DNA of 64,000 bases from Acidaminobacter sp. JC074 (GTDB lineage: Bacteria > Bacillota > Clostridia > Peptostreptococcales > Acidaminobacteraceae). A program made the translations under genes and the position numbers. The notes beneath the pieces were generated by a model that saw only the letters and a list, made by a program, of their open reading frames with translations, made no database searches and was not told where the DNA came from. Positions 42,879 through 51,340 of the stretch are shown here, piece by piece. The stretch lies in the NCBI RefSeq assembly GCF_022496765.1, contig NZ_VANV01000008.1, positions 1 to 64,000 on the forward strand. Reading direction: 5' to 3'. How positions within the stretch are numbered: position 1 is the first letter of the stretch; each line of letters begins with the position of its first letter.

Positions 42879-44126
42879 GTGAAAAAATTTAACAAGAATT
42901 GGGTAACTTTATTGATACTTGCCTTAGCAGGTGGTTTGGTATATAAAATACCGTATTTAAAGTATTCATACTATGATGCATTAGTAGAGGCATTGAATGT
43001 AGACAACACACAACTGGGTGTACTGGTAAGTGCATTTGGTATTTCATCAATGATCTGCTACTTCCCAGGTGGATGGATTGCCGATAGATTTAGTCCAAAA
43101 TCGCTATTATCATTTAACTTTATTGCACTGGGTGTATTAGGACTTCTATATTCAAGATTCCCATCATATAATGTCGTTTTAGGTATCCATATTCTTTATG
43201 GTGCAATCATCTGTTTAACTTACTGGTCAGTAGCTATCAAGGCAGTGAGAATGTTATCAACTGGTGGCGATATTGGTAAGATGTTTGGTTTCTGGGAAGG
43301 CGGCAAGCAAATCTCTGGCTTGATCATCTCATATTCTGCTTTAGCTATATTTGCCAAGTTCAATGAGGCAAAACTTGGTATTTCTATGATTATTGTTATC
43401 TATTCTGTGGTATTAATATCTGTAGGTGTTGCTTTAATGTTTATGCTAAAAGATGTTGGTAAAGGTGAGAAAACAGCAGTTAAAATCAAAGATTTATTTA
43501 CAATCATTGCTGATCCTAGAGCTTGGTTATTTGGTTTATTAATCTTTACAGCTTATCACTTCCACATCGGTTTAAACATGATCACACCATACTTAACAAA
43601 GCAGTTCGGATTATCGACAACAATGGCATCAGGTATTTCTATGTTTGTGCTTTATGTTGTTGGTTTTATGGGTGCAGCGACTGCTGGTATCTTAGTTGAT
43701 AAGTTTGCATCGACTTTAAAGGTTTTAAGAACATTGATGATCTTTGCAATTTTATCATTAGTTATTTATATTTTAGTACCTGCAAAACCACAATTCTTAT
43801 TTATCGTTATCGGTATGTGGGCTGTTGCACAATTCATCAACTTCTCTATTAGAGGGGTATACTTCTCATCACTTAAGGACATGGGTGTTGGTGTAGAAAA
43901 AACTGGTTTATTTATCGGTTTTGCATCATTCGTTGGATTTATTCCAGATACCTATTTCCACATTGTAACTGGTGGTTTACTGGATAAATTCCCAGGAGAT
44001 TTAGGATTCAAATATATCTTTATCTACATGTTGGTGATGACAATCATTTGTTTCGCAGCTATAACAAGATTACTTAAGAAGTATGGTTCAAACAAGGAAG
44101 AGACAGTAGAGAAACTGTCAGCATAA
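42879..44126 (+). CDS. MFS transporter
   Basis: This 415-residue membrane protein has about 12 predicted segments and belongs to the major facilitator superfamily. The loop between helices 2 and 3 is recognisable as GGWIADRFSPKSLL (GxxxDRFxxR/K type). It starts at a GTG with an AAAAGGGG site. It is the first gene behind the sigma-54 promoter, and an M20-family amidohydrolase and S9 peptidase follow, so the cargo is probably a peptide or acylated amino acid. No closer subfamily is certain. Confidence 0.88.
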   Translation: MKKFNKNWVTLLILALAGGLVYKIPYLKYSYYDALVEALNVDNTQLGVLVSAFGISSMICYFPGGWIADRFSPKSLLSFNFIALGVLGLLYSRFPSYNVVLGIHILYGAIICLTYWSVAIKAVRMLSTGGDIGKMFGFWEGGKQISGLIISYSALAIFAKFNEAKLGISMIIVIYSVVLISVGVALMFMLKDVGKGEKTAVKIKDLFTIIADPRAWLFGLLIFTAYHFHIGLNMITPYLTKQFGLSTTMASGISMFVLYVVGFMGAATAGILVDKFASTLKVLRTLMIFAILSLVIYILVPAKPQFLFIVIGMWAVAQFINFSIRGVYFSSLKDMGVGVEKTGLFIGFASFVGFIPDTYFHIVTGGLLDKFPGDLGFKYIFIYMLVMTIICFAAITRLLKKYGSNKEETVEKLSA

Positions 44127-44131
44127 ATATC

Positions 44132-44157
44132 AGGCATCTGTCTTTGGACGGATGCCT
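44132..44157 (+). other. Stable hairpin between MFS and M20 genes
   Basis: Arms 44132-44142 and 44147-44157 pair over 11 positions (one U-G) with a 4-base loop. No T run follows, so a normal terminator is unlikely. It could stabilise or process the mRNA. It covers an in-frame ATG at 44152, which argues that translation starts at 44173. Confidence 0.55.
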
Positions 44158-44172
44158 ATTAAAGGATTAGAT

Positions 44173-45504
44173 ATGAGTTTAGATAAAAAAATGATGGCTT
44201 ATATAGAGTCATCTAAAAAAGAGATTGAGGCAATTGCAAATGACTTGTACAATAGGCCTGAAGCAGGATTTAAGGAGTTTGAAACGCAGGCATACTTAGA
44301 GAACTATCTTGATAAGATGCAGATTCCTTATGAAACCTTTGAAGGTATGACAGGGGTTAAAGTGACTTTGAGTTCTGGAAAAGATGGCCCTTCAGTTGCC
44401 TTGATTGCAGAACTAGACGCTGTAATATGTCCTCAACATAAAGACAGTGCAGAGACTGGCGCTGTGCATGCATGTGGGCATAACATCATGATGTCAGATG
44501 TATTGTTTGTCATTGATTTGTTTATCAGACTTGATGTAATGAAAGAACTGACTGGAAATGTACACTTCTTATTTGTACCGGCTGAAGAGTACTTGGAAAT
44601 GGATTATAGACAGTCTTTAATAAAAGATGGCATCATTAAGTATCCTACGGGAAAAGCGGAATGCATAAGTAGAGGTATTTTTGATGATGTTGATATTTCT
44701 GTTATGATTCATGCCATATCTCACGACAAGAAAATTTGTCTAGAGGGCGGATCTAATGGTTTTGTAGCTAAGAAGGCAATTTTTACTGGCAAGGCATCTC
44801 ATGCAGCGTCAGCACCTGAAAAAGGTAAGAATGCCTTGTATGCAGCTAATTTAGGTTTGACTGCCATTAACGCTATTAGAGAGACTTTTGTTAATTCCGG
44901 CAATATAAGGGTACATCCTGTTATCCATACCAACCAACAGGCGGTTAATGTGATTCCTTCAGAAGTGGTTGTAGAAACTTTTGTCAGAGCCAACTCTGTG
45001 GAGACAGTACTTGATACCAACTTAAAAGTTGATCGTGCCTTAATAGGCTCTGCCTATGCAATCGATTGTGATATTAGGATAGAGAACACACCTGGTATGT
45101 TGCCACTTACTATGAACAAGGGACTGACAGATTTAGGGGAATCTGTAGGACATTTGATTGTAGGAAATGATGTTACTCATCTAGTGCCAAGTTCGGGTTC
45201 AACGGACCTTGGTGATGTATCATCCTTGATGCCAGCTATTGAGACATGTATCGGTTGTATAAAAGGTGGCTTACACAGTCCAGACTATGAAGTTATAGAC
45301 AAGGAGACAGCTTACGTTTTTGCAACTCAATATCTTGCCTTAATGGCATATGAGTTATTAAAGGACCAGGCAAGTCTTGCTAAGCAGATCATAGAAGAAT
45401 ACGAACCTGTTTTTAAGACAAAAAAAGACTATTTTGATTTCTTAGATTCCATGTTTTCAAATAAAACTTATAAAGCTGATATTTTAGGGGGAACATGTGG
45501 TTAA
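44173..45504 (+). CDS. M20-family amidohydrolase
   Basis: This 443-residue protein is a metal-dependent M20D-type amidohydrolase. The metal-site motif GAVHACGHN lies near residue 98, and VPAEEYLEM supplies a catalytic Glu pair. The dimerisation domain follows GFVAKKAIFTGKASHAASAP. Relatives split acyl-amino acids, aminobenzoyl-glutamate or dipeptides. It lies between a transporter and a peptidase in a sigma-54 operon, so it probably hydrolyses the imported substrate. ATG at 44173 follows AAAGGA. The S9 gene starts 8 bases before its stop. Confidence 0.87.
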   Translation: MSLDKKMMAYIESSKKEIEAIANDLYNRPEAGFKEFETQAYLENYLDKMQIPYETFEGMTGVKVTLSSGKDGPSVALIAELDAVICPQHKDSAETGAVHACGHNIMMSDVLFVIDLFIRLDVMKELTGNVHFLFVPAEEYLEMDYRQSLIKDGIIKYPTGKAECISRGIFDDVDISVMIHAISHDKKICLEGGSNGFVAKKAIFTGKASHAASAPEKGKNALYAANLGLTAINAIRETFVNSGNIRVHPVIHTNQQAVNVIPSEVVVETFVRANSVETVLDTNLKVDRALIGSAYAIDCDIRIENTPGMLPLTMNKGLTDLGESVGHLIVGNDVTHLVPSSGSTDLGDVSSLMPAIETCIGCIKGGLHSPDYEVIDKETAYVFATQYLALMAYELLKDQASLAKQIIEEYEPVFKTKKDYFDFLDSMFSNKTYKADILGGTCG

Positions 45505-47365
45505 AATAGATGATTTTATAAAGTATAAGTCTTTTTCAAGTCTTAAATACCATCCGACTGGTACATATGCGGTGGCAAGAGTCCATCAAGCTCAATTAGA
45601 AAGCAACAATTACTTTCATGATTTGATTAAGGTTTATCCAAACGGGGACTATGAACTTTTAACGGATAGACATGATATAGTAGACTTCTTATTTTATGAA
45701 GATGATCTGGTATACGCTATAAGAGAAGGTGAAGTGACCAAGTTCTTTAATTTAGATGGTAATCTAGTCTTCTCATTCGATGAATCTGTGAGTAACTTGT
45801 GTGTGATAGACAAATCGCATCTTCTTTATATGACTGAGGCCAAACATAAAGAAGAAAAATTAGATGGTGATTATGAGATATTCGAAGAAATTCCATTTTG
45901 GGCAAATGGCGGCTCTTTTGGTTATGGCATGAAAATCTTAAAGTTATATGACCTTAAAACACATGAAAGTAGAGTTATTTCTAGACAAGGTGAATATGTA
46001 GAGTCATTTAAGTACGACCAGGCCAGCAGGTCTGTTGTCATAAGATTCATGCCTTTTAAAGGCGTACTTGAAACTAGAAATGATCTACTTATATATGATT
46101 TGGTAAAAAAGACTTATACAGAAATCTTAAAGCCAAATAATTTTATATTCTCTTTTGCAGAAATTATAGAAGGTAAGCTTATTGTTGCAGGTAGTGATTG
46201 TAAGCTATATGGAGAAAATGAAAACCATAAGATATACAGTATCAATCTGTCTAATGCCACTTGGACACTTTTAACACCAGATCTTAAGTTCAGTCTTTGG
46301 AATTCGGTGATTTCTGATTGTAGACATGGTGGTGTTGATACATTTAAATCCCATAAGGATGCCTTATATTTCATAACGACTCAAGGTGGTTCTTCTTACT
46401 TGAATAGGGTGGATTTAAAAGGCAATCATACATGCTTTGAGACACCTAAGGGATCCATTGATGCCTATGCTATATCTGAAAACATTATGACAATTGGCAT
46501 GCATGATTATGATTTACAGGACTTTTATTTATTGACTGAAGACTCTTATAAGAAGCTGACTTCAATTAATGATAAAGCAAGAAGAGCTCAAACTGAGAAA
46601 GTGTCCTTTGTATATGATGAGGACTTATCTATTGATGGTTATTTGGTAAAACCAAAAGATTATGATCCATCTAAGACTTACCCAGGCATTTTGAGTATTC
46701 ATGGGGGACCAAAGAGCGCTTTTGGTGATGTATATAATCATGAAATTCAGTATTTGGCCAGTCAAGGTTATATTGTTTTTTATTGTAATCCAAGAGGATC
46801 TAATGGAAAAGACGATGCTTTTTCTGATATCAGAGGTAAGTTTGGTACCATCGATTATCAAGATATTTTAAAGTTCACGGATACTGTTTTAAAGGTTTGT
46901 CCAGCCATTGATGAAAATAGATTAGGGGTCATGGGAGGCTCTTATGGTGGTTTTATGACCAATTGGATAGTTGGTAAAACTGATAAGTTTAAAACAGCTA
47001 TATCTCAAAGATGTATTTCAAACTGGATCACCATGTATGGTGTATCGGATATAGGCTACCATTGGACGGAGTATCAAAATGGTGCAACGCCATTTAATGA
47101 TTACGAGAAGCTTTGGCATCATTCGCCTATGAAATATGCTGATAAAATCAAGACGCCGATTCTTTTTATTCATTCTGAAAAAGACTACAGATGTCATTAT
47201 GTAGAGTCCATGCAGATGTTTACTGCTGTTAAAAAAAATGGTGTAGACACAAGATTTTGTTTGATCAAAGATGAAAATCATGAACTGTCTAGATCGGGTA
47301 AACCAAAAGAGAGACTTGTAAGATTAAGTGAAATTTCAAATTGGTTAGATAAATACTTAAAATAG
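45497..47365 (+). CDS. S9-family prolyl oligopeptidase-like serine peptidase
   Basis: This 622-residue protein has an N-terminal beta-propeller-like part (residues about 1-360) and a C-terminal alpha/beta hydrolase domain. The nucleophile is Ser482 in GGSYGGFMT, the acid lies in FIHSEKDYRC, and the base is His595 in DENHELSR. The oxyanion stretch is SIHGGPKSAFGDVY. It is probably a cytoplasmic acylaminoacyl-peptidase or dipeptidyl-peptidase. Starts at GTG 45497 with AGGGGGA, overlapping the M20 stop. It completes a set of transporter, amidohydrolase and peptidase, which suggests use of peptides or blocked amino acids. Confidence 0.9.
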   Translation: MVKIDDFIKYKSFSSLKYHPTGTYAVARVHQAQLESNNYFHDLIKVYPNGDYELLTDRHDIVDFLFYEDDLVYAIREGEVTKFFNLDGNLVFSFDESVSNLCVIDKSHLLYMTEAKHKEEKLDGDYEIFEEIPFWANGGSFGYGMKILKLYDLKTHESRVISRQGEYVESFKYDQASRSVVIRFMPFKGVLETRNDLLIYDLVKKTYTEILKPNNFIFSFAEIIEGKLIVAGSDCKLYGENENHKIYSINLSNATWTLLTPDLKFSLWNSVISDCRHGGVDTFKSHKDALYFITTQGGSSYLNRVDLKGNHTCFETPKGSIDAYAISENIMTIGMHDYDLQDFYLLTEDSYKKLTSINDKARRAQTEKVSFVYDEDLSIDGYLVKPKDYDPSKTYPGILSIHGGPKSAFGDVYNHEIQYLASQGYIVFYCNPRGSNGKDDAFSDIRGKFGTIDYQDILKFTDTVLKVCPAIDENRLGVMGGSYGGFMTNWIVGKTDKFKTAISQRCISNWITMYGVSDIGYHWTEYQNGATPFNDYEKLWHHSPMKYADKIKTPILFIHSEKDYRCHYVESMQMFTAVKKNGVDTRFCLIKDENHELSRSGKPKERLVRLSEISNWLDKYLK

Positions 47366-47426
47366 ACTAACATGTGGATGAGATAGTGTTATAATAGACA
47401 TGAACAAATCAATGTTAGGAGAAAAT

Positions 47427-47693
47427 ATGAGTAAAGATTATGAAGAAGAATATGATGTTGTGTCATTAAACTTACAGGATGGTTCAGTATTAGAATGTCC
47501 GGTATTAGATGTATTTGAAGTGGATGGTAAAGAGTATATTGCACTGCTTCATCCAAAGGATGATGTGGCTATGTTGTATGGCTATCTCGACAATGAAGAT
47601 GGCACAATTGAAGTAACTGATATTATCAGTGATGAAGAATTTGATAAAGTAAGTAAGTTGTTTGATAAGAGAATGGCAGAACTTAACGGCTAG
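47427..47693 (+). CDS. DUF1292 protein
   Basis: This 88-residue acidic protein matches the DUF1292 family, small Firmicute proteins with a conserved core near DGSVLECPVLDVFEVDGKEY and IALLHP. The function is unknown. The ATG at 47427 follows TTAGGAG; an ATG at 47400 is not used. It has a terminator after it and lies after the S9 gene by 61 bases, with a possible own promoter (TATAAT near 47390). Confidence 0.82.
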   Translation: MSKDYEEEYDVVSLNLQDGSVLECPVLDVFEVDGKEYIALLHPKDDVAMLYGYLDNEDGTIEVTDIISDEEFDKVSKLFDKRMAELNG

Positions 47694-47715
47694 AACGTAG
47701 ATTATTCTACGTTCT
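47692..47715 (+). terminator. Terminator after the DUF1292 gene
   Basis: Perfect 9-base arms (47692-47700 and 47707-47715) with an ATTATT loop and a T run following. Confidence 0.85.
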
Positions 47716-47780
47716 TTTTAAATGTGAATCTAAAATAATATTGGTTTGAGAATCATTTTACTTATAAGTAAATAAAGATG

Positions 47781-47789
47781 TGTTATAAT
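47781..47789 (+). promoter_or_regulatory. Extended -10 promoter of the second sigma-54 activator gene
   Basis: TGTTATAAT (TG at 47781, TATAAT at 47784-47789) is an extended -10. A weak TTATAA lies 16 bases upstream. The gene starts about 110 bases later. The two stretches TTATAAGTAAATAA and TTATAAGTGAAA around it look like related half-sites. Confidence 0.5.
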
Positions 47790-47903
47790 TACGATTTTAT
47801 TTATAAGTGAAAAACTTGCATTGTTTGAAAAGGTCGGATAAACTTATGCTAAACTTAATGGTGGCAGAAGCATTAAAAGTTTTGTTGTAATAAAGGTGAG
47901 GAT

Positions 47904-49541
47904 ATGATTATTAACGATTTGATATTGGAGTTAGACGATGACAATAAAGTGGTGGACTGTATTGTTAATGACCAAAGTTTAGACAAAAGAAGGCTCAAGT
48001 TTGAAGGTAAACTACTTGATCTGGATTATGTTAAGAAAAAGGGGTTATATGAGCTTTTTAACATGACCTATTACTATGAAATCAACATCCTAAAGGGCGT
48101 CTCATATGTATTTTTTTCTAAGCAGGTGATAGAGTCCGTGATGACAAAACAGGCCCTAGAGACCATTGATGTAGGCATACAGATTTATAATAAGCAGGGC
48201 TATAATTTATATTTAAACCAAGTGTCTGAGCAGATGAGTGGCATAGAAAAAGAGGACTTTGTTGGCACCCACCTTGTAGATTTATACAACCTAGATGAGG
48301 ACTTTTCTACTGTTTTGACTACCATTCGAACAGGTAGGCCGACAATGGATAGATGTGATTACTTTGAAACCAGGGACCATAAGGCTTTGGTTACCATCAA
48401 CTCAGGTTTTCCTACATACTATGAAGATGAGCTGATAGGGGTTGTTTTAACTGAAAACTCCATAGATACCATCAACAAACAGGCTCATAAAAAACTTTAT
48501 TTAAACGAATACCTGCAAAGCAAGCATACATCTTTTGAAAAGAGTAAGTACTTTCAGTTCAAAGATATTATTTATCAATCAAAGTCTATGGAGAAGACCA
48601 TCAATGTGGCTAAGAAGGTTTCTATGACTTCTTCATCTATTTTAATTTACGGGGATACAGGTACAGGTAAAGAGCTTTTGGCCCAGAGTATTCATTCCTT
48701 CTCCTATGGAAATGATAGACCTTTTATAGCGGTTAACTGTGCAGCTATTCCTGAAAGTCTGGCAGAAAGCTTGTTCTTTGGCGTGGTTAAGGGGGCTTAT
48801 ACGGGCAGCGAGAATTCAGAAGGTTTCTTTTCTCAAGCTAATGGTGGTACCTTGTTTCTAGATGAAGTCAACTCAATGTCATTAAATATGCAGTCCAAGC
48901 TTTTAAGAACACTTCAAAATAAAACCTATAGAAAGATTGGCTCTCAAAAGGAATATCCCTTTGAAGCGCGTATCATAACTGCTTCTAATGATGATTTGAG
49001 TAAGTTAATAGAAACCAAACTATTTAGATCAGATTTTTATTACCGTATTTCAACCATAACACTTGATTTGCCAAACCTACCAGAAAGAAAGGATGATATT
49101 CCTCTATTAACGGAACACTTTATTTCTAAGTTTAACAAGAAGTATATGAAGCGTGTAGATGGTGTAAGCCTTAGGGTACAATCTGTCTTGATGAACTACC
49201 ACTGGGTGGGTAATATTAGAGAACTTGAAAATGTTATAGAATATGCCTTTGCCTTGATACCAGACCATACAGAGATTATTGAGTTTGATCATTTGCCAGC
49301 TTATATACAGATGCATACCAATCATTTGATGGATAAGCCTATTGAGATCATTAAGAAGTATCAAGAACCTGTTGATTTTGGAGCTCCTTTAGGGACAACA
49401 CTGGGGGCATATGAGAAGTGGCTGCTTTTGAATCATTTAGATATCAACAATTGGAATATATCAAAAACAGCAGAAATTTTAAATTTAAGAAGACAAAGTT
49501 TACAATATCGAATAAAAAAATATGACTTAAGTAAGAATTAG
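47904..49541 (+). CDS. PAS/AAA+/Fis sigma-54-dependent activator (RocR-like)
   Basis: This 545-residue protein has an N-terminal sensory region with a PAS domain (GIQIYNKQGYNLYLNQVSEQ) at about residues 85-200. The AAA+ domain shows Walker A GDTGTGKELLAQSIH. The sigma-54 contact loop reads GAYTGS in place of the common GAFTGA. Walker B lies in GTLFLDEVNSM. A C-terminal Fis-type helix (WNISKTAEILNLRRQSLQYR) follows. It sits in front of the lyase/BCCT/Fe-S genes and their -24/-12 promoter at 49710, and probably activates them. The PAS ligand is unknown. Confidence 0.92.
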   Translation: MIINDLILELDDDNKVVDCIVNDQSLDKRRLKFEGKLLDLDYVKKKGLYELFNMTYYYEINILKGVSYVFFSKQVIESVMTKQALETIDVGIQIYNKQGYNLYLNQVSEQMSGIEKEDFVGTHLVDLYNLDEDFSTVLTTIRTGRPTMDRCDYFETRDHKALVTINSGFPTYYEDELIGVVLTENSIDTINKQAHKKLYLNEYLQSKHTSFEKSKYFQFKDIIYQSKSMEKTINVAKKVSMTSSSILIYGDTGTGKELLAQSIHSFSYGNDRPFIAVNCAAIPESLAESLFFGVVKGAYTGSENSEGFFSQANGGTLFLDEVNSMSLNMQSKLLRTLQNKTYRKIGSQKEYPFEARIITASNDDLSKLIETKLFRSDFYYRISTITLDLPNLPERKDDIPLLTEHFISKFNKKYMKRVDGVSLRVQSVLMNYHWVGNIRELENVIEYAFALIPDHTEIIEFDHLPAYIQMHTNHLMDKPIEIIKKYQEPVDFGAPLGTTLGAYEKWLLLNHLDINNWNISKTAEILNLRRQSLQYRIKKYDLSKN

Positions 49542-49542
49542 T

Positions 49543-49557
49543 GCAAAATGATTTTGC
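49543..49557. promoter_or_regulatory. Short palindrome upstream of the lyase promoter
   Basis: GCAAAAT, one base, then ATTTTGC is a perfect palindrome just after the activator stop codon. TGCAAA-type half-sites recur in the longer repeat at 49594-49630, so both may be activator sites. The evidence is pattern only. Confidence 0.35.
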
Positions 49558-49593
49558 GATTCTTATAAGAGGGTCATAAATAAGTGAATAAAT

Positions 49594-49630
49594 GCCAAAT
49601 GAGTTTGCAGTAGGTGCAAACTCATTTGGC
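49594..49630 (+). terminator. Terminator of the activator gene, possibly also an activator site
   Basis: Perfect 16-base arms (49594-49609 and 49615-49630) with a GTAGG loop are followed by gtttcttgttttt. It is a strong terminator 53 bases after the activator stop. The position 80-116 bases before the -24/-12 promoter, and its TTTGCA/TGCAAA core, also suit an activator site. Confidence 0.8.
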
Positions 49631-49709
49631 GTTTCTTGTTTTTGAAGGCTTTATATTGTATGAATTATCTGAAAATATGGGCAAAACGTTGAATTATCGT
49701 CAAAAATAA

Positions 49710-49725
49710 TGGCACGCGATTTGCA
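49710..49725 (+). promoter_or_regulatory. Sigma-54 (-24/-12) promoter of the lyase/BCCT/Fe-S genes
   Basis: TGGCAC at 49710-49715, five bases, then TTGCA at 49721-49725 match the sigma-54 consensus exactly. It is 26 bases before the lyase start. Confidence 0.9.
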
Positions 49726-49751
49726 TATAGTATTTACGAGGGGGAAATAGA

Positions 49752-51305
49752 ATGAATTTAAAACTATCATGTCCTAGTGAAATCAAACAAGTTGTACTAG
49801 GACCGGAAATAAAAATAGAACATGTCATAGCAGTTGCAAGGTACAAGGCTGAAATATCATTTTCTGATGATTTTATAAAGCGTGTGACACATGCCAGAAA
49901 GATTGTAGAAGAATTAGCCGGTGGTGAAACACCCATATACGGTATCAATACTGGACTGGGGGAAAACTGGAAAAGAAAGATTTCTAAAGAGGATAGAGAA
50001 ATAGTTCAAAGAAACAACTTATTATCACATGCCTGTTCTTTAGGAGAGCCATGTAGTAAGGATCAAGTTAGGGCTATGATGTTTGTTATGATTCAGCATC
50101 TGGGTATGGGGCATTCTGGTATTCGTTTAGAAACTTTAGAAGTCTTAAAAGCACTTTTAAACAAAGATATCATACCATATGTACCTAGACATGGTTCGGT
50201 TGGTTATCTGTGTTTAGAAGCTCATATAGGTTTGGTACTTATTGGAGAAGGAAAGGCCTATGTAGATGGCAAGCTGTATCCTGCTAAAGAAGCTCTTGAA
50301 TTGAAAGGTTTAGAAGCGACCGTGATTTCTAGTAAAGAGGGTTTGTCTCTTACTTCTGGGACAACATCTGTTACAGCCTTTACAGCCTTGGGCTTGTACG
50401 ATGCTTTGATTCTAGCTCAAACAGCTGATCTTGTAGGCGCCATGTCTCTTGAAGTTTTAAAGGGAACTGTTATGGCTATGGATGAAAGACTGATGGCACA
50501 AAGGCCACATGAAGACCAAGCCAATACAGCTTATAACATCAGAACCATCCTTGAAGATAGTGAAATTATCAAACATTATGAAAATCACAGAGTACAAGAT
50601 GCCTTGTCATTAAGGTCTATGCCGCAACTGCATGGGGCAGCAAAAAAGGTTTTAAAAGATGCCTTGGTGACTTTGGAAATAGAACTGAACTCGTCAGTAG
50701 ACAATCCGCTTGTCTTTGATGAAGACGGTGTGGGCTTTGCATTGATGGGATGTAATGCAGACGGGTCTTATCTTGGTATTGCAGCGGACGCTTGCGTCAT
50801 AGCTGTGGCAAACTTGATGAAGATGTCAGAAAGAAGATTAGACAGACTGGTCAATCCACTTATAAACGAACTGCCAGCCTTCTTAAACTCTAACCCAGGT
50901 CTTAATAATGGCCTGATGATACCGCAGTATACAGCGGCTGGTATTATGGGACAAATTAAGATTTTAACCCACCCGGCAAGTGTAGATAACTTTGTAACAT
51001 GTGCCAATCAAGAAGATTATGTCAGCATGGGTTATAACTGTGCAAAGAAGTTAGTAGAAGTTACAGATCTTGCCAAGTACATTTTATCAACAGAGCTTTT
51101 CAATGCCTGCCAGGGTCAAGATTTTTATACAGATATAAAACCTGCATCAGCTACCAAACATGTTAGAGACAAGGTAAGAGAAGTCGCACCATTTGTACAT
51201 GACGACTCTAATATGAGTCCTTACATAGAAGCCATTGCAGTTCAAATTAAGGAAAGAGTTATTATGAAAACACTTGAGGAGGTGACGAATCAACTAAAGT
51301 TTTAG
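49752..51305 (+). CDS. Histidine-ammonia-lyase-fold enzyme lacking the MIO triad, ergothionase-like
   Basis: This 517-residue protein belongs to the HAL/PAL superfamily. It shows YGINTGLGENW near residue 57, QRNNLLSHACSLGEP, QDALSLRSMPQLHGAA and ELNSSVDNPLVF. The usual MIO-forming block (GSVGASGDLAPLAH) is replaced by GSVGYLCLEAH at residues 148-158, so Ala-Ser-Gly is absent and three residues are missing. It cannot form the MIO group and may use acid/base catalysis. Ergothionase, which releases trimethylamine from ergothioneine, is a HAL relative reported to act by acid/base catalysis, as I recall without MIO. The BCCT betaine transporter gene next to it supports a trimethylammonium substrate. 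The substrate is an inference. Confidence 0.75.
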   Translation: MNLKLSCPSEIKQVVLGPEIKIEHVIAVARYKAEISFSDDFIKRVTHARKIVEELAGGETPIYGINTGLGENWKRKISKEDREIVQRNNLLSHACSLGEPCSKDQVRAMMFVMIQHLGMGHSGIRLETLEVLKALLNKDIIPYVPRHGSVGYLCLEAHIGLVLIGEGKAYVDGKLYPAKEALELKGLEATVISSKEGLSLTSGTTSVTAFTALGLYDALILAQTADLVGAMSLEVLKGTVMAMDERLMAQRPHEDQANTAYNIRTILEDSEIIKHYENHRVQDALSLRSMPQLHGAAKKVLKDALVTLEIELNSSVDNPLVFDEDGVGFALMGCNADGSYLGIAADACVIAVANLMKMSERRLDRLVNPLINELPAFLNSNPGLNNGLMIPQYTAAGIMGQIKILTHPASVDNFVTCANQEDYVSMGYNCAKKLVEVTDLAKYILSTELFNACQGQDFYTDIKPASATKHVRDKVREVAPFVHDDSNMSPYIEAIAVQIKERVIMKTLEEVTNQLKF

Positions 51306-51340
51306 CACTTATAGGTTATAATAGTATTTGAGGGGGAAAA

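Noticed and set aside
49752..51305. Ordinary histidine ammonia-lyase (hutH)
   Set aside because: The MIO-forming Ala-Ser-Gly is absent, and no urocanase, imidazolonepropionase or other hut gene is nearby.
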